DNA of 64,000 bases from Pelobates cultripes. Taxonomy: Eukaryota > Chordata > Amphibia > Anura > Pelobatidae. Both the position numbers and the translations under genes were made by a program. Location of the stretch: assembly GCA_933207985.1 (NCBI GenBank), contig OW240917.1, forward strand, positions 117,241,300 to 117,305,299, written 5' to 3'. Shown here in pieces: positions 46,767-57,550 of this stretch; positions within the stretch are counted from its first letter, which is position 1, and the number at the start of each line of letters is the position of its first letter. Below the pieces are notes generated by a model, which was not told the origin of the DNA, searched no databases, and was given only the letters and a program-made list of their open reading frames with translations.

Positions 46767-48556
46767 TTTTTTAATTCTTTATTTTATTTGTGCATGAAAA
46801 ATCACATAAAGCACACAATGCCACAACAGCTAGAGCATGCAGAGTGTCATACATAAATTTACATTGGTTATGCATTGGTAAAAACATAGCACAGTTTTAT
46901 GGATTATTATCGCGTGACAAAGAGTTATATCCAATCATATTATTAATGACAGCATTAAACTAGATTATCCAGGAAGAAAACACTGTAGACTTAGTTCTAT
47001 GTCAGGGTGGGTTAAACTGCAGATTATGCACCAGGGAAATGTAGCTTGACCAGAGATATCTGTTTTGGTAGAGCGAAGCTATGACTAATATTCCCTGTGG
47101 TAGAAGCTACACTAGTGAAGCAAGGTTAGATATATAGTGTTAGCATAACGTTTTGACTATGTAATACTTATTCCAACTTGAGGGGGAAGATGTTATCAAG
47201 AACCTCGTTATAGTTGTTGGCAGGCATGAAGTATATGTAAACAATATAGGCTACGCTTTCTGGATACTTGGCATGTAAGGTGCATTTATAACAAGTGTTA
47301 CTTTGACATAGTGTTTGACAAGGGCAATAAACGATAGCGCAATCATGCTTGTCCAAGTGTGCTAAATTTCGTCTAGCTCAGAGGGACAAGGCTTAATAAC
47401 ATTGCGGGACATAGTCCTCCATGACTGCATGGACGTGGTGGCGTGGCAGCAGTCCAAGTCTCAGTGTGGCAGTGAGAGTAAGTGAAAGTCAGCCGACTCC
47501 TGTAGTCGGCACTGGCCGGGCACATACCGGAGAGTCCCATGGGGCCTCGGCGTCGCGGGTCATGAAGGTTAGAGGGACTCTGCAGCTGCCTCCCAGTCCT
47601 GCGTGAGTGCCTTGGGTGGTGGGGAGGTATACTTGGTGGCGTGGCAGCTTCTCCGCTCCCCGTGCTGTTTGGTGAGTGTGGGTCTTTGTATGTCCCCTTG
47701 ATGCAGAGGCACAGCCCTTCAGAGTGCTTGCGGCTGTGCATCGCTGCACGTGGGTAAGGCGTTGACAGGCTTTCTTGGCTTCGCCTGGTGTAGGCCCCTC
47801 GAGTGCGCCATTTTAGTATGTAGAGCGGCAGGCCGCGTTTAGTGGCTCTCCGAGCCCATCGGGACCCGGGCTTGCGGTGTTGGGTGCTCGGTCTGCGATT
47901 TTTAAATCTAGGTAGAGCTCTTGTTGCCCTCTGCCGCTTTGTGTTGGTCGGTGGCATAGCTATGCATTTCAGCGCAGGTATACTTGCAGGAGAGGTGGTG
48001 GGCAGTCGGGTGGCTGCTTGGTTCTGTGCCAGTATGGTCTGCCACCGTGACCAGAAAAGGTTGAAGGCTGCCGCTATGCGGTCCTCTTGGGTGTGCTCAC
48101 TTGCTGGCTGCGCCGACAAGGCTTGGACATGTGGGGGTTCAGAAGCTCGGTCGGCAGCCGCCATCTTGGCCTCTGGGTGTGTGCTACTTGCAGTCTTGGA
48201 GGCTTGCGGGGTTCTGCAGCCCTGTGGAGTCTGGACTGGGATGACCCCGCGGGTCCATGGGGGGGGGGAAACAAGGGCCTTTAGCCATCGAGGTAGCTAG
48301 TCGCGGCGATGGGAGAGCAGCCCTCCCTCCTGCGCTCGCCATGTGAGTAGGCCTCGATTGCCTGATCGGTGAGGGTAGCTTGTGGTGCCGTTTGTGGGGT
48401 ATCATTCTATTCTGCTTAATGTCCCCTTTCGGTTGGTGGCCGCTGTGACCCGATTAGTCGCTTTGTGGAGCGTGAAAGTAGCTTTTAAGTGTAGCTTGTT
48501 GCAGGAGCTCTTGTGGTTCACGTCTTCCCTGCACTGCGGTCAGGCCCCGCCCCCCG
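46767..48556 (-). mobile_element. Unclassified retroelement, 1.79 kb, complete insertion
   Basis: An exact 14-bp duplication ATTCTGCCATTTTC flanks it (46753-46766 and 48557-48570). Reading the minus strand, it begins CGGGGGGCGGGGCCTG, is GC-rich for about 1.1 kb including a 263-codon frame, then turns AT-rich. It ends with an A-rich tail (AATAAAATAAAGAATTAAAA) containing poly(A) signals. A 14-bp duplication with an A-rich tail points to target-primed reverse transcription (LINE machinery). No reverse transcriptase is present, so it is non-autonomous or internally deleted. A second copy is at 50244-51333. Confidence 0.8.
47373..48164 (-). CDS. Hypothetical 263-codon frame in the unclassified retroelement
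   Basis: It starts at ATG with MAAADRASEPPHVQAL. The first 55 residues are the most protein-like (HTQEDRIAAAFNLFWSRWQTILAQNQ, a likely amphipathic helix). The rest is rich in Arg, Pro, Ser and His without a recognised motif: no zinc knuckle, no RRM, no catalytic domain. It sits at the 5' half of the element, where an ORF1-like nucleic-acid-binding protein would be. The reading frame could have shifted part-way. A GC-rich chance frame is possible, and function is unknown. Confidence 0.4.
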   Translation of the reverse strand: MAAADRASEPPHVQALSAQPASEHTQEDRIAAAFNLFWSRWQTILAQNQAATRLPTTSPASIPALKCIAMPPTNTKRQRATRALPRFKNRRPSTQHRKPGSRWARRATKRGLPLYILKWRTRGAYTRRSQESLSTPYPRAAMHSRKHSEGLCLCIKGTYKDPHSPNSTGSGEAATPPSIPPHHPRHSRRTGRQLQSPSNLHDPRRRGPMGLSGMCPASADYRSRLTFTYSHCHTETWTAATPPRPCSHGGLCPAMLLSLVPLS

Positions 48557-48570
48557 ATTCTGCCATTTTC

Positions 48571-48990
48571 AAACGGTTGTTTAACTAACATTCTGAGTTT
48601 ACATATGGACTTCAACTGGCTTTAACAGCCTCCTATAATCTTTCTCTACCTTGAGGGCTTAACATGCACTAATTGGTTAACGGCATTACTGATTGTGGGG
48701 GCATGCCAATACAGCCTTCACCAGCCCCCTCTGATGTGTTGGCACTTGATTGGCCATGTTACATCATCGGAGGGGTGGAGTTACTACACATAAAAACAGC
48801 CGGAGAACTTAATTAATTTGTACTCTTGCAAAGGCTCATCAGAGTCCCGAAACGCGCGTCAAGGAGAACTCCATTATATTTTCGATTTTTATTTTACTAG
48901 GGTTTCCTAGGGGCTCTGCCATCATGCACTTTGCCAGGATAGTAAGCTTAGCTTCTTTATTTTAGAGATTCCTCAAAGCAGCTAGAGAGA
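48571..48990 (+). mobile_element. Penelope-like element, continuation with conserved GAAACGCG motif
   Basis: This is the right-hand continuation after the nested retroelement. It contains GGCTCATCAGAGTCCCGAAA then CGCGCGTC (48832-48860). Penelope-like long terminal regions often carry a hammerhead ribozyme with CTGATGA and GAAA boxes. Here GAAAC is present, but the first box is not the canonical CTGATGA, so any ribozyme is degenerate. The right limit is uncertain. Confidence 0.5.
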
Positions 48991-50234
48991 TTTGGGGTAT
49001 GTTAGGATCTGTGTGGGACTTATTCTGATTTTTATATGGTTGGTATTAACTTTACCTCTAAACACTTGTACCACCCTGCGAGTGAGAGTAAGGTTTATGG
49101 ATTAGGACCTTTAGAAAGGTATCTCAATAGGAAGTCTATGGAGTATGCTGTAACCCTGGTTATGTGCCTTCAGACACAGTATTTACCTAGGTTAGCTACC
49201 TGGACTAATCCCAGATACTTCTCATATATATTTATTTTGATCCAGACCCTCTGGATGACTGTTTTTTTTTTTTTTTTACCTTTTTCTTTGCAACTATAAT
49301 CAGGGTTGTGGTTTGTAGTGGGGAAGGGAGTAGGTAATTATTGCTATGCACTCCTACCCTCCTGTTTTCCCCTTTAAGTCCCATATTCATCCTCTTTTAA
49401 AAGGAGTTTAGTCTAATTATTAAGGTGGGGGTGGTGAATTAACACTGTATACACCTACCCTCCTGTTCCTTATAATCAGACTCTACTAATATACCAGTTT
49501 ACTTCCATTATCTTCCATTATCTCTATCATTGTATTTACCCATACCTTTTATTCACCGTTTTGAATATCTCTAATATTTCCAATATCTCTAATTTTCAAA
49601 ATATATCGAATTTTGAATCTAAATGCTAAGCTTTATTCTTCCGATTCCCATAGACTGCTGCTATTTAATTGGCTACATTTTAGCCTTCCACTTTGAATAA
49701 CATTTTATTACTAAACAGCTGTCTTTCTTGATACTTTCTTTCTACTTTGGTTGATCAAGAATTAGTATATTTTCTCATGGTTGCTGTGCTTGATATATAC
49801 AAGCCAGATAGGCCGACCCCCTAGATCTCTCCATTTTAATATTACACTTTCACAAGTCACTAATAATGTTTATATTTTATTTTTTCTGTGTCTTACCAAT
49901 TATTGTGGGTTATACATGTTATATGCAGATAATCTAACCTTTTTTGAGAATCCTTACCCATAGTCTTTTGACTTGGGACCCCCTTTATTCTAAGAAAGAT
50001 TTGTTATTCTTTTTTCAATTTTGTCTTTTCTGGGTTAAGCCCATATTACCTATTTAGTCCACTCTTGACTCTGAGGTCAGGTTTTTCCTGCCCCTCTAGT
50101 CATGTAATTTTTTATCTATAAAATCTAGCTTACCCCCAACATTGGAAGGTATGAGATTAAAACGACAGGTGGGTCAGAGCATCACGTCCTGCCCACTGCA
50201 TGGGCCTATCTGGCCACACCCGAACCTTTAAGAC
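48991..50234. other. Unassigned AT-rich DNA, possibly further Penelope 5' sequence
   Basis: No gene is seen. There is a T run at 49261-49277. Penelope-like elements often have tandem partial copies with 5' sequence after the ribozyme region, which this could be, but I see no coding evidence. Confidence 0.4.
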
Positions 50235-50243
50235 CTTGCAGAA

Positions 50244-51333
50244 AGTGCTGTTGAATTTTTGTATTTTTTGTGCAGTGCAAATAAGTACAATCAAGCTTGC
50301 AATGCCACGATAGCATGAGCAAGTATGGATAAACACATGGTGAAACATGTACACGGCATTCAAGAATACTGCACTATTTTTCATTTTTATTTTTTGTTAT
50401 GCAGGCTAAGCCTACATGTCTAAACTAGTTGCAAAGGCTAGCTAAGAAGTAACAAGGTTTAGGTAGACATGTTAGGCAATGTGAACTAACAGAGTGTACC
50501 ACCCCAGAAAACTAGTGACTCAAAGGAAACCCCAATCATGGTTGTGACATATAATTGCTGTACATGTGGTTCTTAGTTATGTGGAGTGTGAGAAAGAAAA
50601 TGAATCCTCAAACGTAGGAGTTTTAGTAACACAAACTAATGCAAATTAAGGTAGAAATAAGTAGCATGCTATGGTGAAAGTTAGCAGACTATGAGGTGGC
50701 ATTGATCAGGAGTCTCCTCATTGCAGTCAGCCTACCAATTTGAAAGGTAGAACACAGTCCCACATGTCATCAAACCTTAAGCTTAAAATTGCAGGTAACA
50801 GTTGTGAATCCTATGTCAGCAGATCCGTCACCCTACACACTCCATCCCTCCTCCCTGCTTGCCTTAGGGGTATGCAGCATGACGCTGTCCTGCTCTCTGC
50901 CTTCCTTGAGGCAATTAGATTCAGCCCTCACCTCCACAGGCTTCCCGGGCCCATGATTGATGCTTCCAGCTTGCTTGGTGTGCATCAGGACAATCCAGTA
51001 GGTGTCTTCACCCCACCGGTCCAAAGTGGGGTTAGCGGGCCACCAGCTCAAGTTTCATGAGCCGCCTGCTTCAGGCAGGGAGATAGGCCACCTCTCCATT
51101 CTCCAGCGTCTGCTAGGCCACAGTAGTATCGCGTGAGATCAGCATCTGAGTGGACTCAGAAGACCGTGGGAAGGACTCCCAGACCGGTTGGGCAGCTCCA
51201 GTCACTGAGAGTTCGCTGCAAGTCACAAGACTCCAGCTAGAACAGCCGTCAATCAGGTAAGTTGTTCAGCGTTTCATGAGGAGTTCTCAAGAAGAACGTC
51301 CAGTCGCCATGATGGTCTCACCCCGCCCCCCAA
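50244..51333 (-). mobile_element. Second copy of the unclassified retroelement
   Basis: On + it starts T-rich (TTTTTGTATTTTTTGTGCA) and contains GCAATGCCACGATAGC, matching ACAATGCCACAACAGC in the first copy. It ends CACCCCGCCCCCC (to 51331), the 5' end of the first copy (CCCCGCCCCCC). CTTGCAGAA at 50235-50243 and 51334-51342 is a likely target duplication of at least 9 bp. The middle differs strongly from the first copy and carries no long open frame. It appears to have inserted next to or within the hAT relic that follows. Confidence 0.6.
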
Positions 51334-51334
51334 C

Positions 51335-52035
51335 TTGCAGAATTTTATTGATAGAAATCACTAAAAAGCCATACCTTCCAACTGTCATGTCATATCTAGT
51401 GGCAAAGGTGCTGGACGGAAACTCACACGATGCATTTATAAGAATACACAAATCCCATGCTAAACTTTTGCTTTCATCTCTCAAACCCATATGCCCAACA
51501 TCGCCATCCTGTGAAGCAGGATGTTGGTGGGTGGGATAAAAGGAGGTGGGCCTGTTGTGAATGCATGCCAGGCTGCCTGCCAATCACACAGGCCAGCAAA
51601 GTAATGGCAAACAATGTAGACAGCGTTGTTTCAGCACCATGAGTTGGGCCAAACTTGTGTATAAAGTTGCACTCGCTCTACGCTTTCTGGGGACAATTAA
51701 CTGATGTTAACTCCTCTCTTTAACCTCTTGCTAGCAGGCAGAAGCTTCTGGTATGCAGCCTGGGACAGAGAAAATGTTATCTTTATGAAATACTTATTTT
51801 ACAGGGGGTTAACAGCAACTATAACTAATTTATACTCAGCCAGTACAAACAAGTTTTGTTACTCTACATCCCTTTTAAGTTCCCATAACGTAATTCCCTC
51901 TGCACAAAACAAGAGCAAGGGAAGAATAGTAAAAAAAAATAGGCCCATTGATTTTCTTTTTAAATCAATGGGCTTATTTCATGGGCATTGGCCTGGAGCT
52001 TAAGCTCTATTAGCACCTATGTAAATCCGGCCATG
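51335..52035 (+). mobile_element. hAT-like element relic (same family as 32159-34761)
   Basis: Ordered matches to the intact element: AGAATTTTATTGATAG, CCATACCTTCCAACTGTCATG, TAGTGGCAAAGGTGCTG, GCAGGCAGAAGCTTCTGGTA, AAGTTTTGTTACTC, GGCCTGGAGCTTAAGCTC, and the right terminus AAATCCGGCCATG. The left terminus is not identifiable. Confidence 0.75.
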
Positions 52036-54665
52036 CCTGTATAGATCCTGCTTCATTTCCTATTTCAACATTCCTGTTAACCCACCCCTGACCTCAGTAA
52101 CTTCCAAACTCTTTTCTATTACCTTTGCCTTTGGCCTATCATAGTGGGTAAATGCTCCCACACATGTAACTGACAATACCCCCGATTGCATGCACTATCT
52201 CTAAGCTCCACAACACTCAATTTCCTCTCTCAGATCACAACCTTTTATCATTTGTTTTTGAAAGACCCAAGAGCCTCACCCTAACTGGCCTTAACTCAGA
52301 AGGGACCTGAATTCTCTTGACTTCCAGCAACTCTCAGCTGATCTCCATTCAAAAACTCATTCATCCACACTTTCTCCTGTCCCTCTCTGCTATCTCCTCA
52401 AATAATGCTACCTCACCTCTGCCCTGGATGCTGCAGCTCCGCTGCAAGGATGCACCTCAAGGAAGACGCGCCTCCAACCATGGCACACTAAATCGACCTG
52501 CTACCTGCAGAGATGCTCCCGTTTAGCTGAACGCTGCTGGAGGAAGGCCTGCACCTTGTTAGACTTCCTCCATTATAAATAAATTTTGTCTTCATATAGC
52601 ACAGCCCTCAACCTTGCTAAGCAAATCCTACTTTTTCTCTCTTGTTAGTTCATGCTCATGCAATCCCGGTCCTCTATTTAATACCTTCAACTCTCTCCTT
52701 TTCCCACCTCAAGCCAACCTTCAAACTGACCTTTCAGCAAATAGCCTTGCATGCTACTTTACCGACAAGATTGAATAGTTAAGGAAAAAATTCTCCCCCC
52801 TTTGCTCCTCCCTCTCGCAACCACACATTGACCATACCTTTCCTACCCTACAGGCCTTCTCCCCAGCTACAGAACAGAAGGTGGACACCACCTGTCCGCT
52901 TGATCCAGTACCTTCCCACCTTATCAGATCTCTCTCCCCTTGTCTTGTACCATCCTTAACACACATCCTAAACTCTCTTTCATCTAGTGTTGTCCCTGCT
53001 CCCCTTAAGCATGCTACTGTCGTACCCATCCTAAAAAAGCCATCACTAGACCCGTCTTCCCCTTCCAACTATCGTCCCATATCTCTGCTTCCTCAAAACT
53101 TCTAGAAAGACTTGTCTTTACTAGTATGACTCACTTCCTAAACTCCAACTCCCTCCTCGATCCTCTTCAATCTGGCTTTCGCCCCCTCCACTCTACTGAG
53201 ACTGCTCTTATTAAAGTTACAAATGACCTAATCACAGCTAAATCCAAAGGCCACTATTCCATACTAATTATTCCTGACCTCTCTGCTGCCTTTGACACCG
53301 TTGATCATGTCCTCCTTATCCAAACTCTTCAATCTCTCGGCCTCTGTGACACTGTCCTCTTGTGGTTCTCCTCCTATCTCTCCCAACATTTGGTCAAGTG
53401 TCTCCTTTTGCAATGACTCCTCCTCCCCTCGCCCTGTCTTGGTTGGAGTCCCCCAAGGATCTGCTCTTGGTTCCCTTCTGTTCTTTCTTTATACCCCCTC
53501 TCTTTATACTTGGAAACTCATTAACTACTTTGGATTATGATACCATCTGTATGCTGACGACAGCAAGATATATCTCTCCTCCCCCTGATCTCTCCCCCGC
53601 GGTCCTGCAACATGTCACTGCTTACCTTTCTTCTATTTCTGATTGGATGTCCTCCCGCTTTCTGAAGCAAAATCCCTCTAAAACTGAGCTTCTTATTTTT
53701 TCAACCTCTCCCTGCAAGTTGATGGTACTTGCATCAGTCCATCCTTGTAAGCTCGTTGTCTTGGTGTTATCTTTGATCCTGGCTCCACCTTTGCCCTACA
53801 TATCTGGTATGTTGCTAAAACCTGTTGATTCCACCTTCAAAATATTGCCCGCATCTGCCCCTTTCTCACGCAAGATGCTGCCAAGGAGCTTGTTCATGCT
53901 CTGGTAATCTCTTGCATGGATTACTGTAATTCTCTCCTAGTTGGTCTCCCTAAAAGCTGAACTGCCCTGCTACAATTGGTAATGAATGCTTCCACCAGGC
54001 TGATCTTTCTCACCCATCGTTCCTCCCACACCTCACCCTTCTGTCAATCCTTATACTGCTTCCTGTATCATATAGGTGTCAATTCAAAATGCAAACCTTT
54101 ATCTATAAAGCTCTAACCAATTCTAGCCCCTCTTAAATTTCTCACATTTCTTCACAAATTCTTCACAAATTCATAGATATGACCCTTCTTCTTCCCGCTC
54201 TGCCAGTGACCTTCCCCTCTCCGCTGCTCGCACCCTTACTGCTAACTCGTGCTTGCAGGACTTCTCTCATTTGGCACAGCCTGTCTACTCCCATCAGACT
54301 CTCCCCTAGTCTTTAGTAGTTTAATAAGTCCCTCAAAACACATCTTGTCAGAAATGCTTATGGACTCCCATAGTAACTTATCTATACTTGCCCAAGTCTG
54401 TCTCTTGCTCTCCTAAAGAGCCATACTCCACTCTGACCTCCAGCTCTGCTACTTTTCCACCTTGTTTGGTGGCTGTCACCCTTGCTGCCGTGTTGTGTTT
54501 TTGTACCCCACCTTATCTAGACTGTAAGCTCGTTTGAGCAGGGTCCTACCTATTGTTACTGTGTCACTGTTTAATTGTCTCATGTATTGTAAATCCTCCC
54601 CCCCTTCATAATATTGTAAAGCGCTGCGGAATTAGTTGGCACTATATAAATACCAATAATAATAA
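52036..54665 (+). mobile_element. L2-type LINE, 5'-truncated, broken
   Basis: Homology starts in the endonuclease (LSDHNLLSF, about 52226-52252), passes through the linker and reverse transcriptase to the L2 tail GTAAAGCGCTGCGGAATTAG...ATATAAATACCAATAATAATAATAAG. It is in the same family as the minus-strand element at 15252-18640 but in opposite orientation and with many more frameshifts, so older. Confidence 0.85.
52881..53910 (+). pseudogene. L2-type LINE reverse transcriptase, multiply frameshifted
   Basis: Pieces in order: DTTCPLDPVPSHLIRSL and [10 protein letters not shown] (52881-53105); [21 protein letters not shown] and [12 protein letters not shown] (53126-53416); [13 protein letters not shown] (about 53438-53480, next frame); YADDSKIYLSS (YADD 53550-53561, a further frame); WMSSRFLKQNPSKTELLIF (about 53643-53700). 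The catalytic residues still exist but in at least three frames. It ends with broken matches to SLHWLPVxYR (about 54040-54080). Confidence 0.85.
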
Positions 54666-55926
54666 TAAGAATATCCTGAATATTTGATTCACACCAAGGA
54701 CATTCTAAGGTGAGTAGTTTTTAAATATTTTTTAATGTATTTTCTTCATGCATCATAAAATGTGGACTACCTTTCTCCTGGCCTGTACATTTTAACGTAT
54801 ATCTTCTGAAGATGACCTTTGCATTCACATACTTTTTGGATGACAGGTTCACCTTATATCTGCTACAAAAACATTTTAACTGTAACCGAATACACTCAAT
54901 ACAAAAAATACCCAGAAAGACGACAGGCCATTCAATACAAGTGACCTTAATGCAAAAACTTCCCAAAACACTAAGGTATAATCAATTATATAAAAATATA
55001 TGTTAAGAATGCACAATAATTTACCAAAAAACAAACAAACAGTAAGATGGACCTCATTTGGAGCATATAAATGTTTTTTTTAATGACTTTTATTGGGACG
55101 CAATACAATAATTCAGTGTTTTGGAATATGCTGACGTTTTATCAATAATAACTATACTAATAAATCTAAACCAAACATCACTTTTTGAACTTTTACTTTA
55201 ACATTATATAAAGCACCATATTTTTTACAGAAGGAAGAAAATTCTGATACCAAAATCTGCAAAAGAAGTAAAAGGTTACAGCTCGGTGCATTTAACTGGT
55301 GATTTTGGAGCCCCGGGAATATGTTTTGCAAATCAGTTCACTTCCTAGTGTGAGATTAAGGTGAATTCTGCTAAGGTCTAAAGTTGACTTAGAGCATTAA
55401 GAAGGATTAATGTTTATCTACGGAGAAGCTGAAGTACTAAGTTAGCGTGTTTACACATTGCTGTAGATCACAATTAATCCAAAATTAGTATAAAAGATCA
55501 ACAGTAACTGCTCTTACATACCAGTGTTATGTGGTCTTAAAATGAAGCCCTTCTTAAGGGTATTTTGTGTGCAACGTCGCAAGGTGTCTGCCCTAATAGA
55601 ATTAATGCTTTCAGAACTGTGCTTATATTTAAATCCTACGTTTCCTGCCGTTAAAATAAAAATATACTGCATTATTGGACATTTGAAAGACTATTCTATA
55701 GTAGCAGGCTTCATTTTAAGTTTGCTAATGTTTAAAATAAAATTAATATTTACTGATAAATTAAATTTATTTCTGTAAAAAAAAAAAAGAAATTTTTATT
55801 GAAATTGTTAAATAGTTTATGTTCTAATTGAAAAGCATAGATAAGTAAATAACCCTGCAATGAGGCAAATAATTCAAATGAAAGCTGGTCAGTGTGGATA
55901 GTACCAGTCCTACCCTGGGCTTGTAC
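54666..55926. other. Unassigned DNA
   Basis: AT-rich with no recognised gene. The 84-codon frame at 55524-55778 shows no domain. Confidence 0.5.
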
Positions 55927-55940
55927 CCTAATAATATATA

Positions 55941-56392
55941 ACATAAGTGAGCTTAGGAGCCGCACTCAATCCTAGCAGCCACTCGGTGCACCGGAGCAGT
56001 ACCAGCAATCCCACAACGGCAAGGCAACAAAGAAATTTCCCAGGCACTCAAGGTGTTTAAGCCGCAGGCAGTTTTAATGAAACAAAAAAACAGCAGCAGC
56101 AATAACCTATGACTTGATGACAAGATTTTAATAATATTATTTTCTCTCCCTCCTTTAACACACAGAGGCTAGTCTTATGCAAGGTTATTCCATTTATAGG
56201 TATTTGGTGTATTTAATTATTAATTGTGTTAATTATTTATCTTAAGTGAATTCGTGGTTGACGTTTTTTTGCACTGTTTGCTATATATACACTCATGTTC
56301 GCTTTATGATGTTAGCTTGAAAAAGACCTCTTCGCAGCTCGAAACGTTGCTGCGGCTTCAACACCTTGAGTGCCTGGGAAACCTCTTTGTTG
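55941..56392. mobile_element. 452-bp insert with exact 14-bp duplication and inverted end segments
   Basis: CCTAATAATATATA is present on both sides (55927-55940 and 56393-56406), so a clean insertion is evident. Inside, GCAACAAAGAAATTTCCCAG through AAGCCGCAG (about 56025-56070) is repeated inverted at about 56350-56394. GCTCGAAACGTTGCTGCGG (56336-56354) resembles the GAAAC box of Penelope-like terminal regions. No coding frame is present. I read it as a Penelope-derived, non-autonomous or truncated copy. Confidence 0.7.
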
Positions 56393-56406
56393 CCTAATAA
56401 TATATA

Positions 56407-56639
56407 TACAAAATATCACCTGAGATCCCTAGAAAGGGGGGAACTCAAGTCCTGGCATTTAGAAATTGAACTACTTGGATGGAACTTATATATTAAGTCC
56501 ACTAGGGAAAGATAGTAACAGATTCGCAGTATAAAGTAACCATTTATGAGAGACTCATCCAGGCTTTACTGTGCATTGTACACCCATAAGGTTACACATT
56601 CATTAACTGCTAATTAAATTGAGGGATAATGTTTAGATC
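56407..56639. other. Unassigned DNA
   Basis: This continues the sequence into which the 452-bp insert landed. Not assigned. Confidence 0.4.
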
Positions 56640-57162
56640 AAAACGTTATCATCCTCCCTGTCCATGATTGTAACCAAAAGACAAAATAAACACCTACCAA
56701 TTAGAAATTCAGTGCTAAAAAGCATTGATTCAACTATATAATCGGGTGTGCTTAAAATGGTATCAACACTCATGGACAGAGAAAAAAGGAATATCCATTA
56801 AACTATCAATTTGACGTAGAAGTGCATACATAGAAGAGTATAGTAATTAGATAAGGCATATATGATCGGAAGCTTAGAGTAAATGATTTGAAAAAAGTAC
56901 TTAGAAAAGTATTAACCACAATGGCTCAAACCTTGTGAGAAAACATGTAGATGTATTCAATTAGAGGTTCATTCTACATATAAGAAAGTATGAGTCCAGA
57001 GCATGACAATCAGTCCAATTCTTATCGCTCGTAAGTTCCTATAAAGTAGAAGGATGAACCAAGGATAATATAGTGAAGAGGAGGCTAGATTTAGGTTCAC
57101 TGTGTATTATAACTATACTAGGATAGCTATACACAGGGGATATTCCTTTTTTCTCTGTCCAT

Positions 57163-57550
57163 TAGACGTGTGCAATTTGTTTTGTTCGGACGAATTTCGG
57201 CAATTTGGACATTTGGATGCTTCCGAATGTCTGAATTGCTGAATTGCTGAATTTCCAAACCGAACTGAATTGCCGAAGTGACGAATTTTGGAAGTGTCGA
57301 AGTGATTTGGATTTCTGAAAAGTGGCAAAACAGGAAAGGTAGGGAAAATTAAGGGAATGATGACAGGAATCTAACCCTCCCCCTAACCCCTCCTCCTCCC
57401 CCTCCCCCTAACCCTACTCCTAACCTTACCCATAAACCGTAACCCTATCCCTAACACTAGTAGGGTTAGGGAATTGCCGAACCGAAGTGCCAAATTGCCG
57501 AAGTCCCGAATTTCGGAAGTGCCGAACCAAACTTAATTTTATGCACATCC
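57163..57550. mobile_element. MITE with CCGAA/TTCGG-rich body and telomere-like core, 388 bp
   Basis: The left end TAGACGTGTGCA and right end TGCACATCC are inverted. Both flanks run into TTCGG/CCGAA-rich text. The inverted paralogue at 56640-56800 supplies the empty site: CACTCATGGACAGAG there matches CTCTGTCCAT + ATGAG here, so the 388 bases are an insertion with a target duplication of 2-5 bp. The core 57373-57475 is rich in CCCTAA. No coding capacity. Confidence 0.8.
57373..57475. repeat. Degenerate (CCCTAA)n, telomere-like
   Basis: Units such as CCCTAACCC, CCTAACCCTA and CCCTATCCCTAA on +, then TAGGGTTAGGG at the right border. It is an interstitial array carried inside a MITE, not a chromosome end. 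Confidence 0.85.

Noticed and set aside
48832..48860. Functional hammerhead ribozyme
   Set aside because: The GAAAC box is present, but the expected CTGATGA box reads CTCATCA and pairing stems are not evident, so only a degenerate relic is claimed.
49781..49963. YADNLTFF in a 60-codon frame, resembling an RT YADD box
   Set aside because: No other RT block is found before or after it, and the surrounding translation is unlike RT, so I consider it chance.
57373..57475. A true telomere or chromosome end
   Set aside because: The array is about 100 bases, degenerate, and enclosed by MITE ends with a demonstrable empty site.
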